Source: DATEMK01 sp035275625 (GTDB lineage Bacteria > Bacteroidota > Bacteroidia > AKYH767-A > OLB10). From it: a DNA stretch of 14,237 bases. Positions 1 to 9,300 of this stretch are shown here, one piece after another; position 1 is the first letter of the stretch, and every line of letters starts with the position of its first letter. The notes under the pieces are model-generated. The model was not told the origin of the DNA. It did not search any database and was given only the letters and a program-made list of their open reading frames with translations. The DNA is taken from NCBI GenBank assembly GCA_035275625.1, contig DATEMK010000565.1, forward strand, positions 1 through 14,237, given 5' to 3'. The position numbers were made by a program, and so were the translations under genes.

Positions 1-47
1 TTTTAATTTATCCTGCGATTCATTCATAAAAAAATATAAAAATAAAT

Positions 48-70
48 AATACTAAACAATACTAAACAAT
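48..70. repeat. Short tandem repeat, 10-bp unit, upstream of the giant secreted protein
   Basis: The decamer ACTAAACAAT occurs twice in direct succession (51-60 and 61-70), with three further matching bases on the left, giving about 2.3 copies. It lies in a very AT-rich leader 26 bp before the ATG at 97. The 10-bp period is close to one helical turn. It could be a regulatory or structural leader element or chance in AT-rich DNA; no function can be assigned. Confidence 0.5.
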
Positions 71-96
71 TAACTGACTCTTAAAATTTGTACTCA

Positions 97-3000
97 ATGA
101 AAAAACCAATCACACAATCCCCAAAATTGATGCGTATAACAGCGTTCGCATTCATTTGTTTTATTATTTTAACAGGCACTATTGAAAAGGCCCACTCCCA
201 GGCATGGACTGGTGCCAGTCTTTTCGGAACCACCGGCACGCCTGAATGGGGCAAAGCCGTTTGTCTCGATGCCTCCGGCAATTATTATGTGACAGGAGTC
301 TTCCAGGGTACTACCACTTTCAACAACGGACAGAGTGTTACTTCCGCTGGCGTAGGCGATGTTTTCGTGGCAAAGTTTAATTCAGCCGGCACCTGCCAGT
401 GGGCGGTTCGCGGTGGAGGTACCCTCGCTGACGGTCACAATCTATCCGCTGGCGGTATCTGCACAGATGGCAGCAGCGTCTATTTCGGATCGCAGTTCCA
501 GGGGGCAGGGGCGACATTCGGAGCCACCACATTAAATTCAGCTGGAAGCACGGATGCTTTTGTTGCAAAGCTGAATGCTTCTACCGGGGCGTATATTTGG
601 GCAGTTAGTTGGGGAGGAACCAGCTTCAATGATAATTGTCAGAGTTTGATCCTCGACCCGTCCGGCAACCTCTATGCATGCGGCAATTTCACTGGTGCAA
701 CCGGTTCAAATACCAATTGCACTATACTTGGTATAAGTGCGTTTGCAAGCGGTATCAGCGAAGCATGCGTGATAAAAATCAACCCTGCCACCGGGGCTGC
801 TGTCTGGGTGGCTGCAGGAGGATCTACTGCCTCAGCGGACAATAACAATGGAAGCGCTATATGTTATATTGCCGGGCTCAACGAGATCGTGTTCACAGGC
901 AGCGCTACCGGGATCAGCGGTGGGAATGCTGTATATGGCTCGACAACCATCCCGCTTTCAGGTGCCGTTAACAGCACTGATGTCGTTCTTGCTGAAATAA
1001 ACGCTTCCACAGGCGCCTGGGTTACTGCCAAAGGATTGATAACCGGTTCGAATGTTAATGATGACGGTCTCGGTATTGTTGCCCTTAGCAGCGGCTCATG
1101 TGTTCTTACGGGTTTTTTCCAGCAGACCATCCAGTTTCCCGGCAACGCTGCCCTCACTTCACTGGGTGCTGATGACATGTTTCTTGCTTCATATAATCCT
1201 GCTACTGATGTTTTCAACTGGTCTGTCAGTGGTGGTGGTGGAACGGGGCAGGAACGCGGGCAGGCTATTGCTTATGACAATGCCGGATCTGTATTTGTCA
1301 GCGGATGGTACACAGGAACCGGTACTTTCGGAACCAAAAGCCTGCCTGATATTACAGGGGGATCCAACAATAATGCATACCTGCTGCAATACGATGAAAC
1401 GAACGGAAATTGTTTAATGGCGCTTGGTGCCGGGGGTTCTACCTCGGGAGGAGCCAAGGGACATGGCATAGCCGCTTCCACTACGGGAAATCATGTTTTA
1501 ATTTGGACTGGGCAGGGTTTATCAAACTCCATGGGAACCGGGGGTACCATATCGTACGGCACTTTTAATGTGTCACCCTTAGCAATTACACCCAATGGCG
1601 ATATTGTTATTGCCAAAGCAAGTGCATTTGTTCCTTTGAGCGCCACGCAGTCGCAAACAAATGCAAGCTGCTTCGGTGTGTGTAACGGATCTGCAACTGT
1701 TACTGCAAGCAATGGAACACCGCCTTATTTTTATTCCTGGTCGCCTTCCGGTGGAAGCGGACCTACTGCATCTTCGCTTTGCGCGGGCAACTATACCTGC
1801 ACCATTACTGATAATGGCGGAGGCAGCGTTGTAAAGAATTTTACTATTACTCAACCCGTTGCATTTACTGTAGGCGTGAGCCCGGGATCGGGAACTATAA
1901 CCTGTACCACTCCGAGCATCCTGCTTACTGCCAGTCCCAGCGCGTCAGCTACCTATCAGTGGAGCACAGGAGCTACCACAAGCAGCATTACTGTATCATC
2001 AGGAAATACCTATACGGTAACTGCAACAAATACTTCTACCGCCTGTACCGCAACATCGAGCTCTGTCATCAGCCAAAACACTACGCCACCCAGCACGGCA
2101 ATAAGCCCTCCTACTGCAACAATTACGTGCGCATCCCCAACAGCACTTCTGACCGCATCAGGTGGAGGAACATATTTATGGAGCACCGGGGCAACTACCA
2201 CCTCCATAACGGTGAGCAGCGCAAATACTTATACAGTGACAGCTACAGCAGCTAACGGTTGCACAGCTTCCGCCTCCAGGATAGTTACAGGAAATACCAC
2301 ACCACCAAGCGCAGCGGTAACACCTCCTTCTGCAAGCATTACATGCGCATCACCCACAGCGCTTCTTACCGCATCAGGCGGGGGAACCTATTTGTGGAGC
2401 ACGGGTGCCACTACCACCTCGATTACAGTGAGCAGTGCTAATACTTATACAGTAACAGTGACAGGAGCCAACGGGTGCACGGCATCAGCTTCGTCTGCCG
2501 TTACAGGAAACACAACACCTCCAACTCCTACAATTACCGGAGGCACCAGTTTTTGTTCAGGCGGCTCAACAACGTTAGATGCCGGATCAGGGTATTCACT
2601 TTACAACTGGTCAACAGGCGCGACCACGCAAACAATTAATGTGAATACAGCAACCACCGTTACTGTAACAGTAACAGCTGGTAATGGCTGTACAGGAAGT
2701 GATTCAAAAACTACAACTGTTAATGCGAATCCGACTCCATCCATTACAGGAAGCACCAGTTTTTGTACAGGCGGCTCCACTACGTTAGATGCCGGATCAG
2801 GATATTCACTTTACAACTGGTCAACAGGTGCGACCACGCAGACAATTAATGTGAATACTGCAACCACCGTTACCGTTACAGTAACAGATGGCAACGGCTG
2901 CACAGGAAGTGATTCAAAAACAACAACGATTAATGCCGGACTGACACCAACTATTACAGGAAGTACCAGCTTTTGCGCAGGCGGCTCCACTACGTTAGAT

Positions 3001-5064
3001 GCCGGATCAGGGTATTCACTTTACAATTGGTCAACAGGTGCGACCACGCAAACAATTAATGTGAATACAGCAACCACAGTTACCGTTACGGTAACAGACG
3101 GCAACGGCTGCACAGGAAGTGATAACGAAACAACTACAATAATAACTGCTCCTACAGCAACCATAAGTGGCAATAGCAGTATTTGCCTGGCACAATCAGC
3201 GTCAGTTAATTTATCGTTCACAGGAACAGGCCCCTGGAGCGGGACTGTTTCTGACGGAAGCAATACAGTACCATTTGGTCCAACAGGAAGCACCAGCATT
3301 TCGGTGAACGTTACACCTTCTTCAAACGGGACACATAACTATACAGTCACAGCATTGTCTGACGCAAATTGCGGAACGGGAAGCGGTTCCGGCACAGCCG
3401 TGATTCTTGTAAGCGGTTCTGCACCGACAGGAACAGCCGGTACGGTAACTGCTCCTGTATCAGCATGCAGCGGTTCTGTTTCACAAGTATTAGTTAATGC
3501 TATAGCTGGTCAAAATGTGCAATATTCCTGGAACCAGGGAAGCGGTTCGGGTGCTGTATTATTCAGCAATAATATTGGCGGTCCTTTTTCAGCGCCTCCG
3601 TTTGTAACAAGCATTCCGAGTGTCTATGCACAGTTCGGAGCAGCGGGCGGATCAGGATACGATATTTGCGTACAGGGTGTTAATGGCTGCGGCAGCACAA
3701 ACAATAAATGTGACTGGGTCCGCGGAAAAGTAAGTGTTCCTGCAAGCATCAGCGGCTCCCAGGTTGCCTGCCCGAATGATGTTAAGAATTACGTTGCAGC
3801 AGCATCAGCGGGCGCCAGCATTTATAACTGGACATTAGGCGGCTCTGCCACACCGATAACGAGCGGACAGGGAACAACTAACGTTTCAGTAACATTCCCT
3901 CCTGCATTCGTATCAGGCCAGCTTTGCGTAACTGCTGCATTAGCCTGTGGCGGTTCATCCACCAGCGCACCACGGTGTATGCAGATTACCAAAAATCCGC
4001 CAGTGCCCGGAAACTTTACCGCGGGACCTTCTAAAGTTTGTCCAGGCAGCACGAATGTCATTTTCACGGTTCCTGTCATTCCAGGCATAACTACATATAG
4101 CTGGACCTACCCGGCAGGATGCACAGTAAACGGTGCTTCCAACACAAATTCGCTTTCACTCAACTTCCCTGCAAATTATTCAGGAGCGCCTCCAGTCTGC
4201 GTGACTGCAGTCAGCCCCTGCGGGACCAGCGCTGCAAAGTGCAAGACTGTCGGCTCTTTTATTCCTTTGATCCCTTCAGCCATACAGGGACCTTCAGCAA
4301 ATATCTGTAATTCAACAGTCCAGTTTGAAGTTAATACTGACCCTAACGCTACCGGAGGCTATCTTTGGACAAGCCCTGCCGGAACAACCATTTCCAGCGG
4401 ACAAGGCAGTAATACTATTATGCTGAATGTTTCCGGTTCGTTTACAAGCGGAACTCTTTCTGTGATTGCAAAAACAGCTTCCTGTTCCCCGGGTAACAGT
4501 CCTTCCAGGATACTTCAGATAATCGGCAAGCCCACCACTCCTTCTAACATTACTCCAAACCCGCTGTCATGGTGCGCAAACGCCACGGTTAATTTCAGCA
4601 CCACACCCGTTTCTCCATTACCAATATATACCTGGACAACGAATAAAGGTGTTATCAATAACGGGCAGGGAACTTCCAATGTTGACATCACATGGACTTC
4701 CGGTTCAGGTTTTGTCAAGGTAACAGCAGGCAACAGCTGCGGTACAAGCGCAGCAAAGTCGGTGACTTTCACATCATCCTGCAGGGAGGAAGACGAACAG
4801 ATGGCGGCAGGCAGTATGCAGTTAGCAGTGTACCCGAATCCGGCTCATGATATAATAACGGTTAGTGCAGATGTGAAAGAGGAATCGGATTTAACCTTGC
4901 ATCTTACCGATATTACGGGAAGAATTATTTTTTCAGAAAATCATAGTGCATCAGAAGGATTGAATACTTATGAGCTTGGATTAAATCAGCTTGCGAAAGG
5001 AATTTATATGCTGGAGGTGAAATCAGGTTCTGAGAGCTGGAAAACGAAAGTAATTATTGAATAA
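97..5064 (+). CDS. Giant secreted T9SS cargo protein: beta-propeller, SprB-like repeat and Ig/PKD-like repeats
   Basis: Probable surface adhesin or matrix protein of about 1655 aa, exported by Sec and then T9SS. ATG 97 is preferred over an in-frame TTG at 88; ATG 130 is also possible. Residues 1-35 form a signal peptide (hydrophobic core 14-27, cleavage near HSQ-A). Residues 37-512 contain about seven blade-like repeats, each with a GNxYVTG-type strand and an AFVAKLNxxTG-type strand, suggesting a seven-bladed propeller. Residues 514-590 resemble a SprB repeat (CNGSATVTASNGTPPY). Residues 591-1018 are Ig-like modules sharing WSTGATT and paired cysteines; 1019-1570 are more diverged PKD-like modules. 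Residues 1574-1655 are a type A sorting domain with VYPNP at 1578, a DITGRI strand and a KGIYMLEV strand. Codon use looks uniform. There is no enzymatic motif, so the binding target is unknown. A terminator follows directly. Confidence 0.93.
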   Translation: MKKPITQSPKLMRITAFAFICFIILTGTIEKAHSQAWTGASLFGTTGTPEWGKAVCLDASGNYYVTGVFQGTTTFNNGQSVTSAGVGDVFVAKFNSAGTCQWAVRGGGTLADGHNLSAGGICTDGSSVYFGSQFQGAGATFGATTLNSAGSTDAFVAKLNASTGAYIWAVSWGGTSFNDNCQSLILDPSGNLYACGNFTGATGSNTNCTILGISAFASGISEACVIKINPATGAAVWVAAGGSTASADNNNGSAICYIAGLNEIVFTGSATGISGGNAVYGSTTIPLSGAVNSTDVVLAEINASTGAWVTAKGLITGSNVNDDGLGIVALSSGSCVLTGFFQQTIQFPGNAALTSLGADDMFLASYNPATDVFNWSVSGGGGTGQERGQAIAYDNAGSVFVSGWYTGTGTFGTKSLPDITGGSNNNAYLLQYDETNGNCLMALGAGGSTSGGAKGHGIAASTTGNHVLIWTGQGLSNSMGTGGTISYGTFNVSPLAITPNGDIVIAKASAFVPLSATQSQTNASCFGVCNGSATVTASNGTPPYFYSWSPSGGSGPTASSLCAGNYTCTITDNGGGSVVKNFTITQPVAFTVGVSPGSGTITCTTPSILLTASPSASATYQWSTGATTSSITVSSGNTYTVTATNTSTACTATSSSVISQNTTPPSTAISPPTATITCASPTALLTASGGGTYLWSTGATTTSITVSSANTYTVTATAANGCTASASRIVTGNTTPPSAAVTPPSASITCASPTALLTASGGGTYLWSTGATTTSITVSSANTYTVTVTGANGCTASASSAVTGNTTPPTPTITGGTSFCSGGSTTLDAGSGYSLYNWSTGATTQTINVNTATTVTVTVTAGNGCTGSDSKTTTVNANPTPSITGSTSFCTGGSTTLDAGSGYSLYNWSTGATTQTINVNTATTVTVTVTDGNGCTGSDSKTTTINAGLTPTITGSTSFCAGGSTTLDAGSGYSLYNWSTGATTQTINVNTATTVTVTVTDGNGCTGSDNETTTIITAPTATISGNSSICLAQSASVNLSFTGTGPWSGTVSDGSNTVPFGPTGSTSISVNVTPSSNGTHNYTVTALSDANCGTGSGSGTAVILVSGSAPTGTAGTVTAPVSACSGSVSQVLVNAIAGQNVQYSWNQGSGSGAVLFSNNIGGPFSAPPFVTSIPSVYAQFGAAGGSGYDICVQGVNGCGSTNNKCDWVRGKVSVPASISGSQVACPNDVKNYVAAASAGASIYNWTLGGSATPITSGQGTTNVSVTFPPAFVSGQLCVTAALACGGSSTSAPRCMQITKNPPVPGNFTAGPSKVCPGSTNVIFTVPVIPGITTYSWTYPAGCTVNGASNTNSLSLNFPANYSGAPPVCVTAVSPCGTSAAKCKTVGSFIPLIPSAIQGPSANICNSTVQFEVNTDPNATGGYLWTSPAGTTISSGQGSNTIMLNVSGSFTSGTLSVIAKTASCSPGNSPSRILQIIGKPTTPSNITPNPLSWCANATVNFSTTPVSPLPIYTWTTNKGVINNGQGTSNVDITWTSGSGFVKVTAGNSCGTSAAKSVTFTSSCREEDEQMAAGSMQLAVYPNPAHDIITVSADVKEESDLTLHLTDITGRIIFSENHSASEGLNTYELGLNQLAKGIYMLEVKSGSESWKTKVIIE
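2089..2520 (+). repeat. Two tandem 216-bp repeats (72-aa Ig-like modules)
   Basis: Units at 2089-2304 and 2305-2520 (residues 665-736 and 737-808) share an identical core from ITCASPTALL to SSANTYTV. Both begin with a proline-serine linker after NTTPP. The more diverged module just before (about 1870-2088) looks like an older copy. DNA similarity extends to synonymous sites but with visible drift, so this duplication appears older than the 210-bp triplet that follows. Confidence 0.88.
2521..3150 (+). repeat. Three tandem 210-bp repeats (70-aa Ig-like modules)
   Basis: Units at 2521-2730, 2731-2940 and 2941-3150 (residues 809-878, 879-948, 949-1018) keep the same frame and length with no indels. 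Each has an SFC cysteine near the start, a core GYSLYNWSTGATTQTI, and GNGCTGSD near the end. By hand comparison, units 2 and 3 differ at about 29 of 210 positions, mostly at the two ends; the central 150 bp is nearly identical, including third codon positions. This points to recent duplication or gene conversion. Confidence 0.92.
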
Positions 5065-5086
5065 AAAATTAATTTGAATCTTTAGC

Positions 5087-5120
5087 AAGAAAGCGCAATT
5101 AAATTTGCGCTTTCTTTTTT
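5087..5120 (+). terminator. Intrinsic terminator between convergent genes
   Basis: A 12-bp perfect stem (AAGAAAGCGCAA at 5087-5098 pairing with 5105-5116) encloses a 6-nt loop and is followed by a T-run through 5120. It sits 23 bp after the stop codon of the giant secreted protein. The opposing small gene ends at 5122, so the hairpin is placed to serve both strands, but only the plus strand has a clear T-tract. Confidence 0.88.
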
Positions 5121-5121
5121 G

Positions 5122-5346
5122 CTACCGTTTGTACCCGCCTTCGGGAATTATCCCATTCGAGACCAGCGCAGTTTCCATATCTTCTTTTAATGAAATCTCC
5201 GTGTTGCGCCTGAACTCAATTTCCTTTCCCCCGGGTGTAAAAACTTTTATGTAATGGAATTCAGCATCGCTCAGTAAATGATATGAATACCGCTGTCCGC
5301 GTATCTCAACCGGACCGCCTTCAGCAATCTTTACTTTTTTATCCAT
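5122..5346 (-). CDS. Small hydrophilic hypothetical protein
   Basis: This 74-aa frame starts with ATG at 5346 (MDKKVKIAEGG) and ends with TAG at 5122, immediately next to the terminator of the convergent giant gene. I do not recognise the family. The protein is charged, has no signal peptide, no membrane segment and no cysteine, and reads like a compact beta-rich fold (YSYHLLSDAEFHYIKVFTPG, then a short charged helix near SLKEDMETAL). Its end point abutting the terminator and a natural amino-acid composition favour a real gene. No Shine-Dalgarno or clear promoter is seen, which is normal for Bacteroidota. It could still be a spurious frame, although no other gene occupies this stretch on either strand. 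Confidence 0.6.
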   Translation of the reverse strand: MDKKVKIAEGGPVEIRGQRYSYHLLSDAEFHYIKVFTPGGKEIEFRRNTEISLKEDMETALVSNGIIPEGGYKR

Positions 5347-5612
5347 TGTGCCTGTATTTTCTCAATTCTTATTATCCCGTCTTCCATTAATCATCTATGT
5401 GATTTGAATTAGTCTTTATGGAAAGGGCGCAAATTGCAATTAATAAAAACACTATACAATAAGTAAATAGTATGATTATTTCACCCTGCGCGGCTGCAGT
5501 TCCCGTTCTCATGTTTACCATTTACCGGCAACTTTCTTTATAAACACCGTGAGGAAAATAAATTGTAAACCGTTCATTGTACATTTGCAGCTTTCATTTT
5601 CAAAAAAAAACC
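5347..5612. other. Divergent intergenic region between small hypothetical gene and elaA-like gene
   Basis: This 266-bp region is AT-rich and separates two divergently transcribed genes, so it should hold both promoters. A good TAnnTTTG element is seen only for the rightward gene (5580-5587). I see no hairpin, repeat or small RNA signal. Confidence 0.5.
5580..5587 (+). promoter_or_regulatory. Candidate Bacteroidota -7 element for the GNAT gene
   Basis: TACATTTG fits the Bacteroidota -7 consensus TAnnTTTG and lies 25 bp before the ATG at 5613, implying a short leader of about 20 nt. The upstream TTG at 5563-5565 is only 14 bp away, shorter than the usual spacing of about 19, so the -33 part is weak. 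Confidence 0.45.
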
Positions 5613-6074
5613 ATGTCAGTTCAATTAACCTGGAGGTTAAAAAAATTTGAACACCTCTCCCCTGCCGAGCTTTATAAAATTCTTTCATTGAGACAGGAGG
5701 TTTTCGGAATGGAACAAAATTGCCTTTATCTCGACACGGATGGCAAAGACCCGGATTCATTTCACCTGATGGGCTTTGCTGAAAAAGATTTTTTAGCGGC
5801 TTACGCAAGGATTGTTTTTCCCGGAATCAGCTATGATGAAGTCAGCATTGGAAGAGTTGTCAGTTCACCGAAATACAGAAGAACAGGATTGGGTAAAATT
5901 CTAATGGAGGAAGCGATAAAGCAAATTGAAATTCTTTATGGAAAAGTTCCAATCCGAATTGGTGCGCAGCTATACCTGCTGGAATTTTATAAGGGCTTCG
6001 GTTTTATTGAAGAAGGAGAAATTTACCTCGAGGACAATATACAACATGTGATCATGATGCGTAATATAAAGTGA
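5613..6074 (+). CDS. elaA: ElaA-family GNAT N-acyltransferase
   Basis: Cytoplasmic acetyl-CoA-dependent acyltransferase of the GNAT superfamily; the substrate of ElaA proteins is not established. ATG 5613 gives 153 aa, the length of E. coli ElaA, and is preferred over the in-frame TTG at 5577, which would overlap the likely promoter. Visible landmarks are the ElaA signature LRQEVFGMEQNCLYLDTDG (residues 26-44), the strand IGRVVSSPKYR, the acetyl-CoA pyrophosphate loop R89-R-T-G92-L-G94, and the C-terminal LEFYKGFGFIEEGEIYLED with the GFGF turn before the last strand pair. The gene is monocistronic by layout: divergent from the small gene on its left, with a 268-bp gap before the protease gene. 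Family assignment is firm; biological role is not. Confidence 0.92.
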   Translation: MSVQLTWRLKKFEHLSPAELYKILSLRQEVFGMEQNCLYLDTDGKDPDSFHLMGFAEKDFLAAYARIVFPGISYDEVSIGRVVSSPKYRRTGLGKILMEEAIKQIEILYGKVPIRIGAQLYLLEFYKGFGFIEEGEIYLEDNIQHVIMMRNIK

Positions 6075-6229
6075 TGCACCCTTTTTAGTTTTTTCCCGGG
6101 CTATTAATGGCAGAAGCCATGCCAGATGAAAATAGAGTTTTTTGAAATGGCACGGAGATAATTTTTACCATTTAAACAGTTATTCAAACCGCTTGTACAA
6201 TATCTCCTGCCTTTAGTGGATTATGCTCT

Positions 6230-6257
6230 TTTGTAACAAAATTTGAAATTAGATTTG
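6230..6257 (+). promoter_or_regulatory. Candidate Bacteroidota promoter for the M4 protease gene
   Basis: TTTG at 6230-6233 and TAGATTTG at 6250-6257 match the -33 (TTTG) and -7 (TAnnTTTG) elements, with a 16-bp spacer that is slightly shorter than usual. A start site shortly downstream would give a leader of roughly 80 nt before the ATG at 6343. The rest of the 6075-6342 gap holds only a weak hairpin at 6107-6120. Confidence 0.45.
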
Positions 6258-6342
6258 AAACCGCAGAACATTCAATTACCGGGTTATCGGTAAGGATGCT
6301 CTTGAACAGCTAAAATTTATTTACAACCTAAATTCCAAATCT

Positions 6343-9300
6343 ATGAAAACCGAAATTACAAAATTGTTAGTATTGTTTAGCCTGATATTTACTTCAGGAG
6401 TGATGGCGCAGGAAATATTACCTGGCAAAGAAGGAATGTGTCCTTCTTTTATTAAGTACAACGAAAATGAACCCGCCTTTAACCGGGGAATGATTCAATT
6501 AACAGATGCAAATGGTGAAAAGTTTACATTAAAGGATGTTAAGCTTCAGCAATCTGCTAAGGACGAATCAGGGATGACCCATTATCGTTATCAACAGGAA
6601 TTTAATAACATTCCGGTTGAACATGCCTGTTGGGTTGTTCATGCTAATGACGGCAAAATAAAAAGCCAGAACGGTAAATTGATCAAATCATTTCCATCCG
6701 GCCTGGTAACAAAAGCAAGCATCAAACACAAAGAGGCGTTACAAAAAGCGCTTGACTATTTTGGCGCCAAACAATATAAGTGGGAAGTGCCAGAAGAAGA
6801 AGAATTTCTCAGGAGAGAACAAAATGATATATCAGCTACTTTTTATCCCAATGCATCCCTGGTTTATTATAGTGGCGAAGCAGAAGTGAATCCTGCTGCC
6901 TTGCGACTGGCTTACAAATTTGATATATATGCCCAGGAGCCGCTTGGCAGGAAGTATGTTTTTGTGGACGCATCAGATGGCAAGATACTTGGTGAGCGTG
7001 AAATGATTCATGAAACCAATGCCAATGGTACTGCCATCACTGCATATAGCGGTTCACAAAACATAAGAACAGATTATACAGGCACAAATTACCGTTTGCG
7101 GGAAACTGCGCGCGGAACAGGTAACGGGATTATCAACACGTATAATTTGCAGCAGGGAGCTAACTATGCCGGTGCTGTTGATTTTACAGATGCTGATAAT
7201 ACCTGGAACAATGTGAATGCTAATAAAGACGAATACGCTACCGATGCGCATTGGGCAACTGAAATGACTTATGATTATTACCTGATCAGACATCTCCGCA
7301 ACAGTATTGATAATGCCGGGTTCCCGTTAAACAGTTATGTGCATTACAGCGTAGGCTATTTTAATGCTTTCTGGGATGGTTTCAGAATGACCTATGGAGA
7401 TGGAAATGCATCAGATGGATACAAACCGCTTACCTCATTGGATGTTTGCGGTCATGAAATTACGCATGGCGTAACGGAGCATACATCCAATTTAGTTTAT
7501 TCAAATGAAAGCGGAGCCATGAACGAAGGATTCAGCGATATTTTCGGAACAGCTGTTGAGTGGTATGCGCGCCCGTTAAATGCCGACTGGCTGATAGGCG
7601 GTGATTTTTTTGCTATCCGCAGCATGAGTAATCCAAATGCATTTTCTCAACCCGATACCTACCTCGGCACAAATTGGTTTTCCGGTTATTCTGACAATGG
7701 CGGTGTTCACTTCAACAGCGGAGTGCTTAATTATTGGTTCTATTTGTTAACAGCAGGCGGAAGCGGAACAAATGATCATGGCGTGGCTTATTCTGTGAGT
7801 GGAATCGGTATGGCAAATGCAGCAAAAATTGCTTATAAGCTGAATACCTACTATCTTGTTTCAACATCAAATTATTTTGATGCACGTACGTTAGGCATAC
7901 AGGCTGCTAAAGATATTTTCGGTGAATTATCAAATGAAGCCGTTCAAACAGCCAATGCATGGACTGCCGTTGGTTTATACGGACAAACTTGCGGCTCTGT
8001 TCTTAATCTTACTTCATCATCAATAACGGAAACCAGTGCACAGGTTAGCTGGAATGCCGTGCCGGGCGCAATATATTATGTTATACAATATAAACCGGCA
8101 AGCTTGCCTGACTGGATTTCTGCCGGAACCACAAGCACCGCCACCACCAGACTGATAGATGATTTATCACCTGCTACACTATATGATTGGAGGGTAACGG
8201 GCAGCTGTTCCGGAGCATATAGCCAGGCACAATTTACTACTCTCGCACCTGCATGTTATCCTCCGGCTAATTTGGGAGCAACTATAGCTGGTACAACTGT
8301 GACGCTTGAATGGACCCCTTACATTTATGATATCAGCTTTCACCTGCAGTATAAAGCGGCAACAGATAATACATGGATTGATGAAGGTTGGATAACAGCA
8401 TTAACACATACATTATCCGGCTTAAATAATAATACTTTGTACGATTGGAAGGTTGAAACCGATTGCGGTTTCGACATAAGTGAAACGGCCACATCAACCT
8501 TCACTACAGATGCCCCGGCTTGCGGAACTGTTTCAGGGTTAACAGTCAGCTATTCGGCAGGATTAACAACTACATTTAACTGGAACGAAGTGCCTGGCGC
8601 TTACCGGTACCGGTTTCAGATGAAATGGTCTGGTTACCCCTGGGATTATTTATTATTAGACGAGTTGGTTACTGATGAGTCATTTGTTTATGTCGGGTTC
8701 GGTTCGGGTTTTGAATTTGACTGGAGGGTTAGGGCTGAATGTGCAGATAATTTAGGCGCCTATGTTGAGTCCACTGTTTCAACACCGTGTCCTGCACCAT
8801 CCGAACTAACCATACCAACTATTACATCCTATTCAGCGACTCTGAACTGGGTTGCTTCAGGCGCCAATTCTATAGAGGGTTATAATGTTCATTATAAACT
8901 GGCAAGTTCAGGAACCTGGATTAATGCCGGTGCAACCGGTGTGACTTCTTTTACTTTAGGCAGCCTGGCTGCTGCGACATTATATGATGTAAGAGTGCAA
9001 CAGTCCTGTATGAGTTATAACAGCAGTTATATTCAGTCGCAGTTTACAACACTCCTATGTGGAAACATACCTGCAGCCAGCTTTACAGATATAAAAACCA
9101 CTTCAGGAAAAATAACATGGAATGCCGTAGGCGGTATTTTATCCTATACACTTCAATATAAAAAATCAACAGTGGGAACCTGGACCACAGTTACAGGAAT
9201 CACTAATAATTTTTATTCCCTGACTGGTCTCACAGCAGCCACCACCTATAACTACCAGGTCAAAGCAGTTTGTGCAGCAGGCAGCGGTGCATTTAGCCCT

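Noticed and set aside
69..77. LytTR-like half-site on the minus strand upstream of the giant gene (TCAGTTAAT)
   Set aside because: It matches the degenerate consensus, but single matches are expected by chance in a window this long and there is no phased partner.
88..96. TTG start for the giant secreted protein (three extra residues)
   Set aside because: The ATG at 97 gives the normal Lys-rich signal-peptide start, and TTG starts are uncommon in this phylum.
2089..3150. Regular repeats that might suggest a CRISPR array or non-coding satellite
   Set aside because: The units are 210 and 216 bp, keep the reading frame, have no spacers, and encode Ig-like modules within one long gene.
6107..6120. 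Hairpin ATGGC-AGAA-GCCAT after the GNAT gene
   Set aside because: The stem is only 5 bp and has no T-tract directly after it, so it does not qualify as an intrinsic terminator.
6176..6184. LytTR-like half-site (ACAGTTATT) upstream of the M4 protease
   Set aside because: It misses the consensus at one position and has no partner 21 bp away on either side, so a link between the two-component system and the protease is not supported.
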